A stretch of 64,000 bases of DNA. It comes from Granulicella paludicola (lineage in GTDB: Bacteria; Acidobacteriota; Terriglobia; Terriglobales; Acidobacteriaceae). Below, in pieces: positions 15,891-24,210 of this stretch (position 1 is its first letter; each line of letters opens with the position of its first letter). The notes beneath the pieces were generated by a model. That model worked only from the letters and a program-made list of their open reading frames with translations, was not told the origin of the DNA and did no database searches. The stretch is from positions 62,001-126,000 of the forward strand of contig NZ_JAGSYC010000024.1 of NCBI RefSeq assembly GCF_025685545.1, read 5' to 3'. A program made the translations under genes and the position numbers.

Positions 15891-16736
15891 CTATAAATTC
15901 CCGAGCGAAAACGTATGCAGAAGGGCGATGACGAGCCAGAGTACGGGCGCAGCCATCAGCAGGGCGTCGATGCGGTCGAGGACGCCGCCGTGGCCGGGGA
16001 GCAGGGTGCCGGAGTCCTTGATACCGGCACCACGCTTGAGGGCGGATTCCAGGAGATCGCCGAACTGAGCGGCGACGTTGAGCAGCAACGCGAGCAGGAC
16101 GAAGACCCACCAGGGATCAGAGGTATGCAGGCTGGTAAAGCTGGAGCCCTGCTGACTGAACCAGTCGCCGAGCAGTACGATCGCCATGCCGAACACGATG
16201 CTGGCGACGACCGAGGCGATGGAGCCTGCCCAGGTTTTGTTGGGAGAGAGATGCGGGGCGAGCTTGCTCTTGCCGAAACGCTTGCCGATGTAGAGGGCGG
16301 CGATGTCTCCGGACCACACGCAGAGGAAGAGAAAGAGCAGCAGAGCGATGCCGTTCTCTTCGTTGTAGATCTTGGGGATGAGCGTGAGCGGGTAGGCGAC
16401 GTAAATGAGCATCAGCACGCCCGCGGAGGTTTCCCAGAGGACGCGTTCGAGTGAGGTTCTGAAGGCGGCGACGGCGAAGAGGATCAGCGTGACGGTAGAG
16501 ACGACGGTGATGGTGTCGTCGGGCTGATAGAAGACGGCGAGGAAGAAGGCGGCGATGGCTCCGAAGGTCCACCAGATGGGAAGGGGGCAGCCACCGGCGA
16601 CGGTGAAGCCGCGGAACTCCCACGCGGCGAGGCCGGCGACGATGGCGGCGAGGAGAGTAATCATCCAAGGCTTGCCGAAGAAGATGAGCGCGCCGACGAG
16701 GGCGATCAGAACGATGGCTGTAAGGATTCGCTTCAT
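15891..16736 (-). CDS. cdsA: Phosphatidate cytidylyltransferase (CDP-diglyceride synthase)
   Basis: Makes CDP-diacylglycerol from phosphatidic acid and CTP in the inner membrane, the branch point of phospholipid synthesis. Protein of 281 aa with about 8 spans. Seen: SPNKTWAGSIASVV (residue ~185), QFGDLLESALKRGAGIKDSG and the CDS signature LPGHGGVLDRIDALL near the C-terminus. ATG at 16736. Normally lies in uppS-cdsA-dxr-rseP order; here the four are on the same strand but spread over 10.5 kb. A short inverted repeat AGCTCC/GGAGCT lies just past the stop (about 15873-15890) without a clear T-run. Confidence 0.96.
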   Translation of the reverse strand: MKRILTAIVLIALVGALIFFGKPWMITLLAAIVAGLAAWEFRGFTVAGGCPLPIWWTFGAIAAFFLAVFYQPDDTITVVSTVTLILFAVAAFRTSLERVLWETSAGVLMLIYVAYPLTLIPKIYNEENGIALLLFLFLCVWSGDIAALYIGKRFGKSKLAPHLSPNKTWAGSIASVVASIVFGMAIVLLGDWFSQQGSSFTSLHTSDPWWVFVLLALLLNVAAQFGDLLESALKRGAGIKDSGTLLPGHGGVLDRIDALLMAAPVLWLVIALLHTFSLGNL

Positions 16737-16906
16737 AAGTCAATGTTGAGGATACAGGGGGTGGAAGGCAGGGGGAAGAGGAGAGGGGGTAGGGAGGTTC
16801 TATGAAGGGATAAGGGATACGGGATAGAGCAGGAGAGGTAAGGCGCAATGTATTGCCGGGTCGTTACAATCGATGGGCGTTTTCAATCCTGATGTCTGAG
16901 GTGCTT

Positions 16907-18772
16907 ATGGCTGGTCGAATTTCCAGACGGTCGATGCTGCGTGGTGGCGTACAGGCGGGAGCGGCGATGGCGTTGCCTCGAATGGCGTGGGGTGCGTTGG
17001 CGGGAGCGAAGCCGCTGGAGGAGGTGGGTTATGGGCAGGTGACGATGAAGAGCCCGCTGCTGGTTTCTCAGCGTGAGAGCTCGCACGCGGTGCTGATGGG
17101 GCTGGACAATGTCGACCTGGTGAAGCCGTATCGCGTGATGTGTGGGATGAAGGACGCGCCGGGTGAAGACCTCGGCGGCTGGTATACGTACAACGCGGAC
17201 TTCAACTACAGAGTCTGGCAGAAGACGGGATTTTGTCCAGGACATACGCTGGGGCAGTGGGTGTCGGCGCTGTCGCGGTACTACGCGACGACGGGTGATG
17301 TGGCCACACGAGACAAAGTGCTGGCGATCAACAAACTGTATGCGTTGACGGGAATGTGTTCTGCGGAGGCTGCGCAGTTTTATGCGAAGACTCGATTCAT
17401 AGCTTATACGTATGACAAGCTGACGTGCGGGCTGGTGGATTCGGCGACGCTCGTGAAGGACCCGGATGCATGGAAGATCCTGGGAGCGACGACCGATCAG
17501 GCAATGAAGGCTTTGCCGGGACATGCGGTGGAGTATGGCACACATTGGCGCGCAGGCAAGGACGACAGCTACTCGTGGGATGAGAGCTATACGCTGCCGG
17601 AGAACCTGTATCGCGCGTATGGCGCAGGGGCAGGAGCGCGGTATCGGCAGATGGCCGCGCAGTATCTGGACGATCCGCTGTACTTCGATCTGCTGGCGAA
17701 GAACGAGCCAGTGATTGCAGGCAAACATGCGTATAGCCATGTGAATGCCATGTCGTCGGCGATGCAGGCTTATCTGGTGGAAGGGAGCGATAAACATCTG
17801 CGTGCAGCGAAGAATGGCTTTGCGATGGTGCAGGCGCAAAGCTTTGCAACGGGTGGCTGGGGGCCGGATGAGTTGCTGCGTAAGCCGGGTTCGGAGGATG
17901 TGTTCGAAAGTCTGACGAAGTCGCACAACAGCTTTGAGACTCCGTGTGGCGCCTATGGGCATATGAAGCTGACGCGTTACCTGCTGCGCGTGACGCGCGA
18001 TGGTCACTACGGCGACAGCCTGGAGCGTGTGCTTTGGAACACGGTGCTGGGAGCACTGCCTCTGCGTGCGGACGGCACGGCGTTTTATTACCAGGATTTG
18101 AACTTCAAAGGGACGAAGAAGTATTCAGACAGTGTGTGGCCCTGCTGCTCGGGGACGCTGCCGCAGGTGGCGAACGACTATGGCATCTGTAGTTACTTCC
18201 GCGAGAGCGCCGCAGCGCACGGTCACAGCGCGGTGTGGGTGAGTCAGTACTTTGAGTCGGAGCTGCGGTGGCAGGAGGATGGGTCGCCGGTATTGCTGGA
18301 GCAGCGAGCGCCCCAAGGGCAGGCGGCGTATCCGCTGGGGGATACGGTGGAGTTTCGCGTGAGCGTAGAGAAGCCGACGCGGTTTGCATTGAAGCTGCGC
18401 ATCCCTGTGTGGTGCGAGAAGGCGACGATCTATGTGAATGGAGCGAAGGTGCCGGTTCAGCCGGTGCTGGGGTTCGCGACGGTGCAGCAGGTGTGGCGGG
18501 ATGGCGATCGCGTGGAGTTGGAGCTGCCTGCGAAGGTACGGCTTGAGCAGAGCTTCGCGACGCATCCAGAGGTGGTGGCGGTGATGTATGGGCCGCTGGT
18601 GCTGTTTGCGCAGACGAAGGAGCAGCCGAAGATTACGAAGGAGCAGGCGCTGGGAGCGCGGCGGGTTTCGAGAGGGGTGTGGGTAGTGGATACGGCGAGT
18701 GGGTCGTTGAAGCTGGTGCCTTATACGGATGTTGGCGATGCGGAGTATGCGACGTATCTGCGGATGACTTAG
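16907..18772 (+). CDS. Exported GH127-like (DUF1680) glycoside hydrolase with Tat signal
   Basis: Retaining beta-L-arabinofuranosidase-family enzyme of 621 aa, predicted to trim plant arabinan/extensin-type sugars outside the cytoplasm. Seen: twin-arginine signal RISRRSMLRGG followed by a hydrophobic stretch and an Ala-rich cleavage region. An (alpha/alpha)6-barrel core follows with GGWYTYNADFNYRVW, HSFETPCGAYGHMK-type residues (Glu and Cys) and WPCCSGTLPQ, matching the double cysteine that binds zinc in this family. A beta-sandwich C-terminal part begins about residue 465. Start at the ATG of MAGRISRR (16907), because TGAGGTG lies 6 nt upstream. Divergent from cdsA. Substrate is uncertain because sequence around the active site departs from the reference enzymes. 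Confidence 0.85.
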   Translation: MAGRISRRSMLRGGVQAGAAMALPRMAWGALAGAKPLEEVGYGQVTMKSPLLVSQRESSHAVLMGLDNVDLVKPYRVMCGMKDAPGEDLGGWYTYNADFNYRVWQKTGFCPGHTLGQWVSALSRYYATTGDVATRDKVLAINKLYALTGMCSAEAAQFYAKTRFIAYTYDKLTCGLVDSATLVKDPDAWKILGATTDQAMKALPGHAVEYGTHWRAGKDDSYSWDESYTLPENLYRAYGAGAGARYRQMAAQYLDDPLYFDLLAKNEPVIAGKHAYSHVNAMSSAMQAYLVEGSDKHLRAAKNGFAMVQAQSFATGGWGPDELLRKPGSEDVFESLTKSHNSFETPCGAYGHMKLTRYLLRVTRDGHYGDSLERVLWNTVLGALPLRADGTAFYYQDLNFKGTKKYSDSVWPCCSGTLPQVANDYGICSYFRESAAAHGHSAVWVSQYFESELRWQEDGSPVLLEQRAPQGQAAYPLGDTVEFRVSVEKPTRFALKLRIPVWCEKATIYVNGAKVPVQPVLGFATVQQVWRDGDRVELELPAKVRLEQSFATHPEVVAVMYGPLVLFAQTKEQPKITKEQALGARRVSRGVWVVDTASGSLKLVPYTDVGDAEYATYLRMT

Positions 18773-18815
18773 GCGGAAGAGAGATAGGCGGGAGCTGTCG
18801 TGTGTCTTAACGCGC

Positions 18816-18862
18816 GATGCCCACCTTAGCGACGATAGAGCCGTCGCAAAGATGGGGCACCG
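18816..18862 (+). repeat. Dispersed repeat family E, copy 2 (imperfect hairpin)
   Basis: 'tgcccaccttagcgacg' pairs imperfectly with 'cgtcgcaaagatggggca'. It lies between two convergent genes, where it could act as a two-way transcription stop. Confidence 0.55.
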
Positions 18863-18873
18863 GTTCATACTCT

Positions 18874-19791
18874 TCAGCCGCCGGCGCATTCCGAAAGCGG
18901 GATGTGGTTGGCTTCGCAGAAGGCGTCCTGCGAGGCCTTCTGGTTGGCCAGGCTGTTTTCGAACTCATGGTGAAGGATGAGTCCGCCGGCTACGCCTGCA
19001 GCCACCACGCTGCCGGTGATGATGAGGGCGGTACGCGCGAAGTGGTAGTTGGGGTAGGTTGTGAGTTCCGCTGTTTCAGTGTTGGAGAGGGGCTGGCCTG
19101 CGAGGACCTTCAGGCGGCTCAAAAGGTTGGTGACGGAGAGGTTTTCCCAGCGGGTGAGTGTGTCACCTCTGCCTTTGAGCAGGATGGGCGAGGTGACGGT
19201 CCAGAGCGGGACCATGGTTTGCGTATCGACGATGGTCAGCTGGAAGGCGGGCGAGACGATGGGGGTGACGCTACCTCGCGCTCCGGTGACGTTGGTGGTG
19301 GTGATGATGTTGCGAAGGCGGAAGATCAGTTCAGCCTGGGCAGGGGCGCTGACAAGTTGGTAGCGGCCCCAGCTTTGCAGGGCGGCATAGACCTGGTTGT
19401 AGACCTGCGTGGAGTCGATGGGGAAGTTGGGGTCGGCTCCGGCGTTCGTGAAGAAGATGGTGTGCGCGGTGCGAAGCTGGCTGGGCACAGGCGTATTCGG
19501 ATCCATGGGAGCGACGGGGTACTGTGGTCGTGAGGAACTGTATATCGGCGCGGACGTGGCATTGTCCTGTGCGTTCTGCATGGCTTGCTGTGCTGCCTGC
19601 ATGGCCTGCTGGTTTGCTTGTTGGGCAGCCTGTGCCGCCTGCTGGCTGGCCTGCATGGCGTCCTGCGCGGCTTGCGTGCCGGGGTCTATCTGGGCGAGTG
19701 CCCGATGGGAGAGAAGCGTGACGGTGAGGAAGAGGGCGACGACGGGGAGGGAAGAGAGACGGCGAATTGCACGGCGAGCGACGTTCTGCAC
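18874..19791 (-). CDS. Exported Gln/Ala-repeat protein of unknown function
   Basis: Protein of 305 aa, family not recognised. Seen: signal peptide with hydrophobic core VVALFLTVTLLSHRALAQ, then a low-complexity region at about residues 36-75 built from AAQ/QQA/AMQ units (five or six turns). This is followed by a globular part with TIFFTNAGADPNFPID, QAELIFRLRNIITTTN and PLWTVTSPILLKGRG, a transmembrane helix near residues 255-275, and a short tail with two cysteines. The globular part looks like a beta-rich exported domain. Start is GTG at 19791 with GAGG about 8 nt upstream; no competing ATG. Convergent with the GH127-like gene. Confidence 0.75.
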   Translation of the reverse strand: MQNVARRAIRRLSSLPVVALFLTVTLLSHRALAQIDPGTQAAQDAMQASQQAAQAAQQANQQAMQAAQQAMQNAQDNATSAPIYSSSRPQYPVAPMDPNTPVPSQLRTAHTIFFTNAGADPNFPIDSTQVYNQVYAALQSWGRYQLVSAPAQAELIFRLRNIITTTNVTGARGSVTPIVSPAFQLTIVDTQTMVPLWTVTSPILLKGRGDTLTRWENLSVTNLLSRLKVLAGQPLSNTETAELTTYPNYHFARTALIITGSVVAAGVAGGLILHHEFENSLANQKASQDAFCEANHIPLSECAGG

Positions 19792-19869
19792 GGGAGTGGC
19801 CTCAGGTTAGGCGGCTAGAAGATGTGCCAGTCAACCTGTAGGTGAAAACGTTGATACATAAAGGAAAGT

Positions 19870-19933
19870 CGCTCGTCGATGTAAATATTTTTACGGTAGC
19901 GGTAACGCGGGTTCTTTTCCGAACCGACGCTAC
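19870..19933. terminator. Possible hairpin downstream of the LprI-like gene
   Basis: 'cggtagcg' and 'gggttc' near 19895-19916 pair with 'gaacc' and 'cgctaccg' at 19921-19938, overlapping the stop of the 19930-21057 gene. The minus strand continues with an A/T-rich stretch rather than a clean T-run, so terminator function is uncertain. Confidence 0.35.
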
Positions 19934-21057
19934 CGCGGGTTGGTAATGAGTTCGCTGAGCTGCCGCGAGCGTTCGAGGGTGACGTAGGCGGCGGTCTGAT
20001 CGGCGATAGTGGGCGAAGCGTTGGTCAGAGAGATGAAGGCGCGCCAGTGGTCGCGGAGATTGAGCCAGATCTGTTCTGTGTCTTCGACGCCTTTGTAGGT
20101 GATGGTGGTGCCTGCGAGTTTTTTAGGGATGGCGACGCGTGCGGTCTTGAGGGACGCGTCCAGGGACTTTTCGGCTTTCTTGAGGTCGTACGTTTCGGTG
20201 AAGCTGGGAGCGGTGACGCGTTTGAGGTCTTCGAGGAATCGGTCGGCGAGGTTGTTCTGCTCTTCGAGCTGCGCGGAGCTGAGAAAAGGTGTCGCGGCGA
20301 CAGGAGGAGCAGGGGCTGCGGCGTCCGATGCGGGACGATCGAAGATATGCGTGATCTGGAACGTCTTCTCTGCTGTGTGGAAGCCGGCGAAGACGGGCGT
20401 TGCTCCGGTGAGGTCGAGTTCGTTCTGGATGTGTGCGTCTTCGAAGTCCTTCTCGGCGGCGAGTAGGTCGTTGAAGGGAACCCGTGCCGCTTCGGTTAGG
20501 TTGGCGCGGAGAGTGTCGAAGCCGCGGTTACGCTCGGCGGCGGACTGGCGAGCCTCGATGCTGGTACACCAGTCGCGGGTGTTGGCGGTGTCGGCGGTCG
20601 CGCAGAGGTCGAGTGGTTGTGCGGATGGCGTTTCGCGGGCTGCGGCGAGGTGGTCAAGGCGGGCCTCGATCTCCGAGGGTGCAGCCCAATTTTCGCAGGT
20701 GTAGCGCGTGGCGAGGTCGAGATTCTGCGCGGTGCCCTGGCCATTGGCGTAGATCATGCTGAGAATGCCTGCGCCGGGAAACGGATTGGAGGGGTTAGCT
20801 GCGGGATCGGGATGAGTGTATTCGACGGCGGCGCAAGCGAGGGCCGCTTTGTAATCGACCGCCTGACCAATGCCGAAGTAGGTGACGGTGGAGTCGCAGT
20901 CGGGCTTGAGATTGGGAGTGGCTGCGGGAGGCGTGAAGGTCTTTGCCAGAGCTTCTCGACAGACCGCGCGATATTGCGGGTCGGTGTCGTCGAGCTGGGC
21001 GTGAAGGGCGGGAGCCGAGACGCAAAGGAGTGCAAGGGCGAGCGAGAAGGTCTTCAT
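19930..21057 (-). CDS. Exported protein with Sel1-like and LprI-like (DUF1311) character
   Basis: Protein of 375 aa with signal peptide FSLALALLCVSAPALHAQ. Residues 55-130 contain a Sel1-type pattern (AVDYKAALACAAVEY, then GILSMIYANGQGTAQNLD). Residues 150-225 resemble lysozyme-inhibitor LprI N-terminal domains: DLCATADTANTRDWC, SAAERNRGFDTLRANL and a long helix. The C-terminal third is uncharacterised. Several cysteines suggest periplasmic disulfides. ATG at 21057 preferred over the TTG one codon upstream. An exact FNR-type box and a possible minus-strand promoter precede it. Likely envelope-located; function unproved. Confidence 0.7.
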   Translation of the reverse strand: MKTFSLALALLCVSAPALHAQLDDTDPQYRAVCREALAKTFTPPAATPNLKPDCDSTVTYFGIGQAVDYKAALACAAVEYTHPDPAANPSNPFPGAGILSMIYANGQGTAQNLDLATRYTCENWAAPSEIEARLDHLAAARETPSAQPLDLCATADTANTRDWCTSIEARQSAAERNRGFDTLRANLTEAARVPFNDLLAAEKDFEDAHIQNELDLTGATPVFAGFHTAEKTFQITHIFDRPASDAAAPAPPVAATPFLSSAQLEEQNNLADRFLEDLKRVTAPSFTETYDLKKAEKSLDASLKTARVAIPKKLAGTTITYKGVEDTEQIWLNLRDHWRAFISLTNASPTIADQTAAYVTLERSRQLSELITNPR

Positions 21058-21080
21058 CAAAGTGAGACAGGGTCTTCTTG

Positions 21081-21107
21081 GCTATAGATTTTGTTGATTT
21101 AGATCAA
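21081..21107 (-). promoter_or_regulatory. FNR/CRP-type box overlapping a putative -35
   Basis: TTGAT-TTAG-ATCAA at 21094-21107 matches the FNR consensus TTGAT-N4-ATCAA exactly. On the minus strand TTGATC (21107-21102) and TATAGC (21086-21081), spaced 15, could be -35/-10. The box centre lies about 43 bp before the ATG at 21057. A CRP/FNR-family regulator would be needed; none is encoded in this window. Confidence 0.5.
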
Positions 21108-21189
21108 GCCAAGTATAGGAGAGACGCGGGGGTACAGAAGGCGCAGTCAGAATGAGTGCCTTAAGCCAGTTCGGCTCGTGCTGCGGGAG

Positions 21190-22104
21190 TTAGCTGCGGG
21201 CGAGTTCGGCTTCGGTGGGGAGGGTGTCGGAGAGGTCTTCGTCGGAGGATTCACCGAGGCCGCCGAAGCGGCGCTCGCGCTGCTGGTAGTCGGCGATGGC
21301 TTCGAGCAGGTGGAGGCCGCGGAAGTCGGGCCAGAGGCGTTCGGTAACGAAGATTTCGGCGTAGGCGATCTGCCAGAGCAGGAAGTTGGAGATGCGCTGC
21401 TCGCCCGAGGTACGGACGATGAGGTCCGGGTCAGGCATGTGCGCGGTGTAGAGCGCGGAGGAGAGCTGCTGTTCGTCGAGGCGGGCGTTGATGGCGTCGT
21501 CGACGCCTTCGGTGGCGAGCATGTCCTCGACGGAGATGCCGCGGCGGTGGGCTTCGGCCAGCATGTTATGGACGAGCTTGCGGGTGGCGTCGACTATCTC
21601 CGACCGCGAGCCATAGTTGAGGGCGAGGGTGAGCGTGGTGCCGGTGTTTTTGGAGGTCTGCTCGGTGGCCCACTGCATGGTGTCCTGCACCTCGGAGGGC
21701 AGTTCGTGGGTGCGGCCGATGTAGGCCATGCGGATGTTGTTGTCGTTCATCCGCTTGACGTTCGAGATGAGGTAGCTCTTGAGGAGCTTCATCAGGAAGT
21801 TGACTTCGGTCTTTGGCCGTCGCAGGTTGTTTTCGAGCGAGAAGGCGTAGAGGGTCAGCCAGGGAAGGTTGATGCGCGAGGCGGTCTCGACGACGAACTG
21901 GACGGATTCGGCACCCTGTTGGTGGCCGAGGAAGCGCTTGAGGGCACGTTTGCCAGCCCAGCGACCGTTGCCGTCCATGATGATGGCGACATGCTGCGGG
22001 ATGCGGGTGGGGTCGAGCGTGGCATAGATTGCGCGCTCGTCTACTGAGAGCTCGTGAGCTCTGTCGGATGGTTGGAAACCGCGAATGTTATTGGTGTCGC
22101 GCAA
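21190..22104 (-). CDS. uppS: Isoprenyl transferase (undecaprenyl diphosphate synthase)
   Basis: cis-Prenyltransferase that builds the undecaprenyl carrier for peptidoglycan and O-antigen. Seen: HVAIIMDGNGRWAGKR with the catalytic Asp, GHQQGAESV, YAFSLENNLRRPKTEV, LALNYGSRSEI, then PDPDLIVRTSGEQRISNFL, IAYAEIFVTERLWPDF. The motifs after the first are all in family order. The first ATG in frame is only at MDGNG, too late. I chose the TTG at 22104, 304 residues. An earlier in-frame ATG (22359) lies in the hairpin after the next gene and would include repeats D and B. A true start slightly elsewhere is possible. Confidence 0.93.
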   Translation of the reverse strand: MRDTNNIRGFQPSDRAHELSVDERAIYATLDPTRIPQHVAIIMDGNGRWAGKRALKRFLGHQQGAESVQFVVETASRINLPWLTLYAFSLENNLRRPKTEVNFLMKLLKSYLISNVKRMNDNNIRMAYIGRTHELPSEVQDTMQWATEQTSKNTGTTLTLALNYGSRSEIVDATRKLVHNMLAEAHRRGISVEDMLATEGVDDAINARLDEQQLSSALYTAHMPDPDLIVRTSGEQRISNFLLWQIAYAEIFVTERLWPDFRGLHLLEAIADYQQRERRFGGLGESSDEDLSDTLPTEAELARS

Positions 22105-22138
22105 TGGTGTCTCGCAACAATGACGATAGCTCAAAAGC

Positions 22139-22168
22139 AGGAAGTAGGGAATAGGAAGTAGGGAATAG
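22139..22168. repeat. Purine-rich repeat, family D copy 2
   Basis: 'ggaagtagggaataggaag' then 'tagggaatag', a near tandem duplication related to 941-972. Upstream of uppS. Confidence 0.45.
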
Positions 22169-22217
22169 TGATGACGAGGGTGGTGCGGTTGCTCTGGTTT
22201 GGGCCCGCGGCCGCTAA

Positions 22218-22271
22218 GATGCAGATCTCTCCGCTGCAGCGCATAAAGCCTGCCTTCGGTCGATAGGACAA
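22218..22271 (+). repeat. Dispersed repeat family B copy upstream of uppS
   Basis: 'gatgcagatctctccgctgc' then a variable middle and 'ccttcggtcgataggac'. Intergenic, unlike the two other copies, which are inside genes. Confidence 0.65.
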
Positions 22272-22355
22272 CGTGTTTTGGAACGCCAAAAATAAACTTA
22301 GATTCCCTGCTGCGGGAATGACAAACCAGGCAGAGGAGGCGCGGGAGGGGGAGAG

Positions 22356-22397
22356 GCACCGCAGCGGCTCGACGAACGAGCGGAGCTGCCGCGGTGC
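22356..22397 (-). terminator. Strong GC hairpin after the XRE regulator gene
   Basis: GCACCGCAGCGGCTCG, a short loop, and a near-complement ending GCCGCGGTGC. It lies 31 nt past the XRE stop in the direction of transcription; no strong T-run follows. Confidence 0.5.
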
Positions 22398-22427
22398 TTG
22401 GAGAGGAGGTGTTTGCTGCTTCGCTGA

Positions 22428-23024
22428 CTAGGCGGAGCGGCGGGTGCGGGTCTGGTTGGCAGCCTGAGCCATCTCGCGTACATGGTTCAGAAAGATGGAC
22501 TTCTGCGTGGAGGTGAGGTGAGCGCTGTAGCGGGCTAGCTCAGCCAGGAAGGGATCGGCGGTGAGCATGGCCGTCTCGTCCTGGTGACGGGTGGGGGCGT
22601 CACGGAGCAGGGCGGAGATGTCCACCTGCAGGGCGCGGGCGAGGCGCTCAAGCGAGGACAGCGTGGGCATGGCCTTGCCGTTCTCGATCTTGGAGATGTA
22701 GGTGCGTGGCACGCTCATGCGGGCGGCGAGCTGACGCTGCGAGAGGTTGCGAACATGGCGCAGATCGCGGACGGCGGTCGCTACGGAGATACCTTCGCCC
22801 TTGATGGCGACGACGGCTTCAGTGACGAGAGCGATGGCCGACTGGGCTTTGGGGGGCTCGGGGAGCAGGGACTTCTTGCAGCGGCGGCAATGGTCGACGG
22901 CCGAGCGGAACTGGTTGAGCTTGCAGTGCTCACAGCGAACGACCTCTCGCTGGGGGGCAGCCTGCAGCTGCGATGCTTCCATAGGTCCGACAGGGTTGCT
23001 GACGGGCGCGATCATGGTTGCCAT
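22428..23024 (-). CDS. XRE family regulator with N-terminal zinc-ribbon
   Basis: Protein of 198 aa. Seen: a four-cysteine motif CEHCKLNQF then CRRCKKSL (about residues 30-50) that looks like a zinc ribbon. A helix-turn-helix follows (AVRDLRHVRNLSQRQLAARM and PRTYISKIENGKAMPTLSS, about residues 85-135), then a C-terminal helical region with AELARYSAHLTSTQKSIFL. Combination of metal ribbon and Cro/C1-type HTH suggests a regulator sensing metal or redox, or using the ribbon for contacts (inference). Start uncertain: ATG at 23024, with an earlier GTG at 23087; neither has a strong SD. Divergent from the HD hydrolase gene. Confidence 0.82.
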   Translation of the reverse strand: MATMIAPVSNPVGPMEASQLQAAPQREVVRCEHCKLNQFRSAVDHCRRCKKSLLPEPPKAQSAIALVTEAVVAIKGEGISVATAVRDLRHVRNLSQRQLAARMSVPRTYISKIENGKAMPTLSSLERLARALQVDISALLRDAPTRHQDETAMLTADPFLAELARYSAHLTSTQKSIFLNHVREMAQAANQTRTRRSA

Positions 23025-23212
23025 GTTGTGTGATGCGGACGGCTGCCAGAGCGGGGCACCGTACGGAGACGTCCCAAAGGAGGCCACCGATGAACATAGA
23101 GTGACACTGGGGTATCGTGTGAGTCAAGAGGAAGCCCGAAGATTCTGGCAAGAAACGTGGTATGAAGGGTACGAGAACCCAACTAGTTAACAGGCATCAG
23201 AAAGGCTGAGCG

Positions 23213-23824
23213 ATGGCAGAGTGGAGTGCGGTGGAAGCGGAGAGGTTGCTGCGGGAGTGGACGCAGGGTGAATCGCTGGTGAAGCATGGTCTGAGTGTGG
23301 CTCGAAGCACCGAGGGCTATGGGCAGCGTGAGGCAGCACGGCTCGGGTTGGAGGGTGCGGAGGCGGAGAGATTTGCGGAGATGTATCGCTGCGCCGGGCT
23401 GCTGCATGACATGGACTATGAGCGGCATCCGTCGGTCGAGGAGCACCCGTTTGTCGGCGTGGCGTATCTGCGGGAGAACGGTTGGCCGGAGGAGATTTTG
23501 CAGGCCATCCTGGCCCATGCTGACTACTCGGGCGTAGTGCCGGAGACGCACCTGCAGCGGGCGTTGTTTGCGTGCGATGAGCTGTCAGGGTTTCTGACGG
23601 CTTGTGCGTTGGTGAAGCCGACGAAGTCAATCGCGGATGTAGAAGTCGCTGGCGTGAAGAAGAAGATGAAGGATAAGGCATTTGCGCGGGCGGTGAAGCG
23701 TGAGGATATGACGCGTGGGGCGGAGTTGCTGGCGATTCCGATCGAGGAGCACATCGGGAATTGTCTGGTGGCGTTGCAGGCGCATGCGGCAGAGCTGGGG
23801 TTGGCGGGGACCAGCGCTGACTAG
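23213..23824 (+). CDS. HD domain phosphohydrolase
   Basis: Protein of 203 aa. Seen: H25 region (VKHGLSVARSTEGYG), the HD pair LLHDMDYERHP near residue 64, a later AILAHADYSG and an Asp in ACDELSGFL, which together form the metal-binding set of the HD superfamily. Predicted metal-dependent phosphohydrolase of small phosphoesters or nucleotides; the substrate is unknown. ATG at 23213. Its stop overlaps the convergent next gene by 4 bp. Confidence 0.88.
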   Translation: MAEWSAVEAERLLREWTQGESLVKHGLSVARSTEGYGQREAARLGLEGAEAERFAEMYRCAGLLHDMDYERHPSVEEHPFVGVAYLRENGWPEEILQAILAHADYSGVVPETHLQRALFACDELSGFLTACALVKPTKSIADVEVAGVKKKMKDKAFARAVKREDMTRGAELLAIPIEEHIGNCLVALQAHAAELGLAGTSAD

Positions 23825-24210
23825 CGGCAACCGCGCAGCATTGCGAACCAGACGATCGAGAGCACGATCGAGCCGAGGATGCCGAATATGAGCAGGGAGT
23901 TGCGGGGGCTCGAGACGGTGACCGAGGAGTAGGCGTGCAGGTGGTCGCTCGGGGTGTCGGGGTTGTAGCGGATGGGGAAGAGAGTGTTCTGGGCTAGATA
24001 GTGGTCGGAGACGAATTCGCCTCTGTGGATTGTGTCGACGCCGTCTTCGTTGGGGGCCCAGTAGTTGTAGGTGATGCGGAAGTGCTTCGTCGTCGGAATG
24101 CCGACGAGGGCGCGGCCTGCGCCGAAGTCGTATTTGCACGAGAGCACGGTGGCCAGGGCTTCGGGCCAAGCCTCGGGAGTGGTCGGGTTTTCGGCGGGGC
24201 TAACGGGCAT
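23821..24210 (-). CDS. Small membrane protein, DUF3592-like
   Basis: Protein of 129 aa with an N-terminal soluble beta part (KHFRITYNYWAPNEDGVDTI, then DTPSDHLHAYSS), and a C-terminal hydrophobic helix SLLIFGILGSIVLSIVWF. The 'Y-x-Y... YNPDTPSDH' pattern is typical of DUF3592-type proteins, whose function is unknown. ATG at 24210 overlaps the stop of pncA by 11 bp, so the two are probably co-transcribed. Confidence 0.7.
   Translation of the reverse strand: MPVSPAENPTTPEAWPEALATVLSCKYDFGAGRALVGIPTTKHFRITYNYWAPNEDGVDTIHRGEFVSDHYLAQNTLFPIRYNPDTPSDHLHAYSSVTVSSPRNSLLIFGILGSIVLSIVWFAMLRGCR

Noticed and set aside
22105-22359. Upstream extension of uppS to an ATG at 22359
   Set aside because: It would translate repeats D and B and start inside the hairpin after the XRE gene; homology begins much later.
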